NCBI GenBank assembly: GCA_937928005.1
Contig: CALFVD010000044.1
Coordinates: 1-64,000 of the forward strand
Direction of reading: 5' to 3'
Source of the DNA: an uncultured Neomegalonema sp.
GTDB lineage: Bacteria > Pseudomonadota > Alphaproteobacteria > Rhodobacterales > Rhodobacteraceae
Length of the DNA: 64,000 bases
Made by a program: the position numbers and the translations under genes. The notes beneath the pieces were generated by a model. The model searched no databases. It was not told the origin of the DNA and was given only the letters and a program-made list of their open reading frames with translations. This document shows positions 60,166 through 64,000 of this stretch, piece after piece. The first letter of the stretch is position 1, and each line of letters starts with the position of its first letter.

Positions 60166-60848
60166 GGCGCGTTACTCCCCTCAATGGCCCGCTCAACGGC
60201 GGCAATGCGCTTATGGCTGGCGGGATGGCTGGCCAGCCATTCAATAGGCGCTTTGCGGCCATCGCTCATTCGGTCAAGTTTTTCGAGCAGCGTGACGCTG
60301 GCACGGGGATCAAAACCAGATCGTTCCATCAGAGCGACGGCAAAAGCATCGGCTTCGTATTCATCCTTACGGCTCAGGCTCATATGCGCGGCGCGGAATA
60401 GGTACTGCAATGCCTTGCCGATCATGCCGGTTAAAGCGCGGGGCAGTACGATCCCAGCAGCGGCTTTGACCGCCATTTCCGCCTGCCACGCTTTCTTGCG
60501 CCGGGCAATATGGCCCAGGGCAACATGTCCGATTTCATGGGCGATGACGGCGGCCAGCTCATTGACCGTAAACTCCCCTGCCCGATGACGATCCACTAAC
60601 CCGCGTGTCAACACGATCCGCCCGTCCGGCGCGGCCAGCCCATTGATCGCTTCCTGCTCGTAGATCGCAACACGGATGTTATCGACGCCCATCGCGCCGC
60701 GAAATCGCTGAAGCGCCGAGAGCAGCGGCCCGCTATCGAGCGGCGTGGATTTGCGGTCGAGGTCGCGCAGCAACCCCTTCTCGGAATTGCGCATCGTAAA
60801 CCACGCCCATGCGAGCATAGCGACAATCGGCAACAGCTTGAATAGCAT
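60162..60848 (-). CDS. M48-family zinc metallopeptidase
   Basis: LAAVIAHEIGHVALGH HEXXH; EYEADAFAV. Confidence 0.9.
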   Translation of the reverse strand: MLFKLLPIVAMLAWAWFTMRNSEKGLLRDLDRKSTPLDSGPLLSALQRFRGAMGVDNIRVAIYEQEAINGLAAPDGRIVLTRGLVDRHRAGEFTVNELAAVIAHEIGHVALGHIARRKKAWQAEMAVKAAAGIVLPRALTGMIGKALQYLFRAAHMSLSRKDEYEADAFAVALMERSGFDPRASVTLLEKLDRMSDGRKAPIEWLASHPASHKRIAAVERAIEGSNAP

Positions 60849-60926
60849 GGGCAATCTCCTTCTACGGTAGGGAGAATGGGGACGCGACGCCCTAACATCA
60901 AGGAAAAGCGAGCAAGTGCCGCAGGT

Positions 60927-61952
60927 TCAGACGAATGCTTCAACATCCAGCATATGCGCCATCGCCAGCCCGGTCTTGAAACCACCCGTCGCCACCGCCA
61001 CCCCCTGTAGCGTCGGATGCGGCCCGACCAACAAACCCCGGTCGGCGGCGCGGGGGCGCGCGGCGGCCCAGCGTTCGACCACTTGCGCGCCCTGCAATGC
61101 AGGGCAAAGCGCACGGGCGCGGGTAATCTTCTCATCTAACAACATATCCGTCATCGCCGCGTCCTCGTAATATCGCTCAGAGGTCGCCCCGACCGCCACT
61201 TCCCCACCCTCACGCGGCACGACATACGCGCCGTCATGGTAGATTATCGGTCGATCAGTCACATCAATCGCAACCGACAATCGCGCTGCCTGTCCCTTCT
61301 CGCCCCGCCCCGCCGGTTCGCCCTCGACCTCCGGTAGATGCGCAAAAGCCGCTGCGCCGGTGGCCAGTACGATCAACTTGGCCGCAATCCGCTCGCCATT
61401 CGTGAACACCGCTACCCCGTCCTCCAACCGCTCTAGCGTCATCCCCGTCACGAGACGATCCCCAACCGATGCTGCCATTGCCGCCAGATAGCGCCGCGCA
61501 TCGATACGCGCCGACAAACCGCAGCATACAGCCCCGAACGGCGTAGCATCAGGTGCGATCCAGTCGGCATCGACTCGCTCGACCAGTTCGAGCGATGCCG
61601 CCCCACGCCAGTTCTCGACCGCATCGGGCAACCGCCGTTCCCATGCACGACGCTGGTTTTCGGTCGTCAGCGGCACAAGCCGCCCGCAGCGCACATAGCC
61701 AACGCCCTGCCCCGTCTCGTCCTCCAGCGCCGCCAGATAATCCGGCAACGAGGTCAGCGCGCGAAACTGCGCCTCCTTCTTGGCATTCCAGTGATCCGGC
61801 GCATGGGGGGCCAGCACGCCAAGTGGTGTGGCGCTCGCCCCCGCACCCACGCCAGCCGCCTCCGCGACCATGACGTCACGCCCCGCAAGACGTAGCTTTC
61901 GCGCAACGCTCAGACCGAATATACCGGCCCCGATGATAAGCACATCTTCCAT
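60927..61952 (-). CDS. DAAO-family FAD-dependent oxidoreductase (MnmC2-like)
   Basis: VLIIGAGIFGLSVARKLRLAG, C-terminal GPHPTLQGVAVATGGFKTGLAMAHMLD; divergent from mnmD. Confidence 0.85.
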   Translation of the reverse strand: MEDVLIIGAGIFGLSVARKLRLAGRDVMVAEAAGVGAGASATPLGVLAPHAPDHWNAKKEAQFRALTSLPDYLAALEDETGQGVGYVRCGRLVPLTTENQRRAWERRLPDAVENWRGAASLELVERVDADWIAPDATPFGAVCCGLSARIDARRYLAAMAASVGDRLVTGMTLERLEDGVAVFTNGERIAAKLIVLATGAAAFAHLPEVEGEPAGRGEKGQAARLSVAIDVTDRPIIYHDGAYVVPREGGEVAVGATSERYYEDAAMTDMLLDEKITRARALCPALQGAQVVERWAAARPRAADRGLLVGPHPTLQGVAVATGGFKTGLAMAHMLDVEAFV

Positions 61953-61967
61953 AACGGCGCTTCGACC

Positions 61968-62660
61968 ATGACCGCGCCCCTAACACAAGACCTGTCATGG
62001 GAAGATGGCGTGCCCGTCTCGACCCGTTTCGACGATCCTTATTATTCGCGCGGAGACGGATTGGCCGAAACACGGCATGTTTTCTTGGGCGGATGCGACC
62101 TACCCGCGCGATGGCAGGGGCGCGAGGCATTCACTATCGCCGAACTTGGCTTTGGCACTGGTCTTAACTTCTGCGCTACGCTCGCAGAATGGAAAGCCAC
62201 GGCCCAGCCCGATGCGCGCCTGAGCTACACTTCGTTTGAACTATACCCCCTGACAGTGCAGGAAATCGACCGCGCTCTCGCCGTCTGGACCGAAATCGCG
62301 GATGAGCGCACGGCCCTTGTTACCGCATGGCAAGGCGCGAGCAGCATCGACATTGGCCCCGTCTCCCTGACCGTCATTACCGGAGATGCACGCGAAACCG
62401 TACCCGCTTGGCCCGGTCACGCCGATGCATGGTATCTTGACGGATTCGCGCCCTCTCGCAATCCACAGATGTGGGAACCACCCTTGCTCGACGCCGTGGC
62501 CCGCGCCAGCGCCCCGGATGCAATGGCGGCAACTTATAGCGTTGCGGGGGCCGTACGCAGGGGTCTGGAGGGAGCGGGCTTCACGCTTGAGCGCTTACCC
62601 GGCTATGGCCGAAAGCGCGAGATGCTAAGGGCGATCAAAACGACTCCAACTCCAGCGTAA
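61968..62660 (+). CDS. mnmD: tRNA (5-methylaminomethyl-2-thiouridylate)-methyltransferase MnmD
   Basis: FDDPYYSRGDGLAETRHVFLGG, ELGFGTGLNFCATLAEW, AWYLDGFAPSRNPQMW. Confidence 0.93.
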   Translation: MTAPLTQDLSWEDGVPVSTRFDDPYYSRGDGLAETRHVFLGGCDLPARWQGREAFTIAELGFGTGLNFCATLAEWKATAQPDARLSYTSFELYPLTVQEIDRALAVWTEIADERTALVTAWQGASSIDIGPVSLTVITGDARETVPAWPGHADAWYLDGFAPSRNPQMWEPPLLDAVARASAPDAMAATYSVAGAVRRGLEGAGFTLERLPGYGRKREMLRAIKTTPTPA

Positions 62661-62805
62661 CCGCCTCGCCATTGATGACCTGCTTCCCGACATTCTCGAA
62701 ATTCACCGTAATTCGATCCTCAATAACTGATTGCACTTGGCCCACACCCCAGTCAGGAAATTTCGGATGACGCACGAGGACACCGACCGTTAATAATTCG
62801 TTCAT
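62635..62805 (-). CDS. DUF3553-like small protein
   Basis: Read by hand: MNELLTVGVLVRHPKFPDWGVGQVQSVIEDRITVNFENVGKQVINGEAVTLELESF*; 56 aa, below ORF-track cutoff. Confidence 0.85.
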   Translation of the reverse strand: MNELLTVGVLVRHPKFPDWGVGQVQSVIEDRITVNFENVGKQVINGEAVTLELESF

Positions 62806-62859
62806 ATTTCTCTCGTTTCTGTGTACGTCGTATTACCGTTTATTCATCTTTGGTGCCCG

Positions 62860-63480
62860 ATGACCGATCTGACCTTCGCATCCCTGCTCGCTTCGCGGAT
62901 TTGCCATGACCTCATCAGCCCTGTGGGGGCGGTGAATAATGGGCTAGAAATCCTTGCCGACGAGTCAGATGCCGAAATGACCGCCCAAGCGATGGATCTG
63001 ATCCGGTCAAGCGCAGCGAGCGCATCGGCCAAACTTCAATTCATGCGCCTCGCATTCGGCATGGCTGGCAACGTATCCGAGATGGTGTCACTGGACGAGG
63101 CAAAATCGCTGGCTAACGGCATGGTTGCGAGCGGGACCACCAGGCTCGACTGGCAAGTTGGGGCGCAAAGCCTCGATAAAGCGGTCGTTCGATTATTGCT
63201 CAACATGATTCTGATCGGCTTCGAGGCATTACCACGAGGAGGCATCCTGCGCGTCGGGGTACAGCGTGCCGGAGCCACGAATCTAATGATATCCGCTGAA
63301 GGGCCAAAAGCACGACTGCCTGAGAAATCGGCGGCAATCCTGCGCGATGGGGCCGAACTCTCGGCGGTCGAACCGCGCGAATCCAACATGCTGCTCACCC
63401 ACACCCTCGCTGCTAATCTCAAGAGCGGCCTGAACGTAGTGATCGGGGATGAGACCATCGAAATTGCCGCGACGATCTAA
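62860..63480 (+). CDS. chpT: Histidine phosphotransferase ChpT-like
   Basis: FASLLASRICHDLISPVGAVNNGLEILADE, ChpT-type dimerisation/H-box. Confidence 0.92.
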   Translation: MTDLTFASLLASRICHDLISPVGAVNNGLEILADESDAEMTAQAMDLIRSSAASASAKLQFMRLAFGMAGNVSEMVSLDEAKSLANGMVASGTTRLDWQVGAQSLDKAVVRLLLNMILIGFEALPRGGILRVGVQRAGATNLMISAEGPKARLPEKSAAILRDGAELSAVEPRESNMLLTHTLAANLKSGLNVVIGDETIEIAATI

Positions 63481-64000
63481 AGCAGCCGTGCAGCCATGGG
63501 CGCGGCCATCCAAGCAAAGCGTCCGGCGGCTATGGTGCAGACGATCCGGCGTGTATCTTCCTCGATTATCACGAGATCGGCGCGCTTGCCTTGTTCAATA
63601 ACGCCGCGATCCGCCAAACCAAGCAAACGCGCAGGGCCACTTGATACCAGCGCCCATGCTTCACCCAGCGCCATGCCATCGTCTTCCAACATCAATGCTG
63701 CCTGCGCCAATGACGGATAGTGGTAATCCGAGGCGAGCGCATCACAGAGACCATCGGCAATCAGTTCCCGCGCCGAGACCCCGCTCCCATGTGAGCCACC
63801 CCGTACCACATTCGGAGCACCCAACACGATTCCTCGCCCCGTCGCCCGTGCGGCTTCGGCGGCGGCACGGCTGATTGGAAACTCAGCAATTCCAACCCCT
63901 GACAATGTATTATCCACCGACACATCATCGTCATGGGTTCCAATTGTCACACCCGCACCGACCAACGCCGCCATAAACCCGGGCAGTCGCGCGCGAGCCT
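63477..64000 (-). CDS. phnM: PhnM-like alpha-D-ribose 1-methylphosphonate 5-triphosphate diphosphatase, truncated by window edge
   Basis: THDDDV, GAPNVVRGGSHGSGVSARELIADGLCDALASDYHYPSL, amidohydrolase C-terminus. Confidence 0.88.
   Translation of the reverse strand, partial: ARARLPGFMAALVGAGVTIGTHDDDVSVDNTLSGVGIAEFPISRAAAEAARATGRGIVLGAPNVVRGGSHGSGVSARELIADGLCDALASDYHYPSLAQAALMLEDDGMALGEAWALVSSGPARLLGLADRGVIEQGKRADLVIIEEDTRRIVCTIAAGRFAWMAAPMAARLL

Noticed and set aside
1-64000. CRISPR arrays, prophage or a classical anti-phage defence island
   Set aside because: No regularly spaced repeats, cas genes, phage structural genes or recognisable defence operons were seen.

Overview
This 64 kb window looks like an alphaproteobacterial chromosome (ChpT-type phosphotransferase, ETC complex I subunit, ethylmalonyl-CoA-type crotonyl-CoA carboxylase/reductase, NnrU). 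It is densely coding and mostly housekeeping or catabolic: parE, xseB, ispA, uvrA, valS, argG, moeA-mobB-mobA, ugd, gluQ/alkA, argE, and several acyl-CoA, branched-chain and ketone-body genes. The main accessory signals are: (1) a LuxR/LuxI acyl-homoserine-lactone module in AT-rich DNA, preceded by a degenerate IS1182-like transposase remnant and a 67-aa micro-ORF; (2) a five-copy, ~88-bp palindromic intergenic repeat resembling a MITE with TA flanks, in which one copy keeps the ends, loop and length but has a different, still self-complementary inner stem; (3) a FAN1-like VRR-NUC nuclease fused to a DEDDh exonuclease; (4) crotonyl-CoA carboxylase/reductase overlapping by 4 bp with a BciB/FrhB-like Fe-S flavoprotein gene; (5) two divergent operons of YVTN beta-propellers, an ABC-type binding protein and small secreted proteins, resembling PQQ-alcohol-dehydrogenase accessory genes but with no dehydrogenase; (6) a three-gene operon containing two diverged tandem paralogs of unknown function; (7) an in-frame double-hairpin palindromic insertion inside valS. 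Two coding features absent from the supplied ORF track were read by hand: an ISAs1-like transposase C-terminus at the left edge and a 56-aa DUF3553-like gene at 62635-62805. Family assignments are from sequence recognition only; no database search was run.
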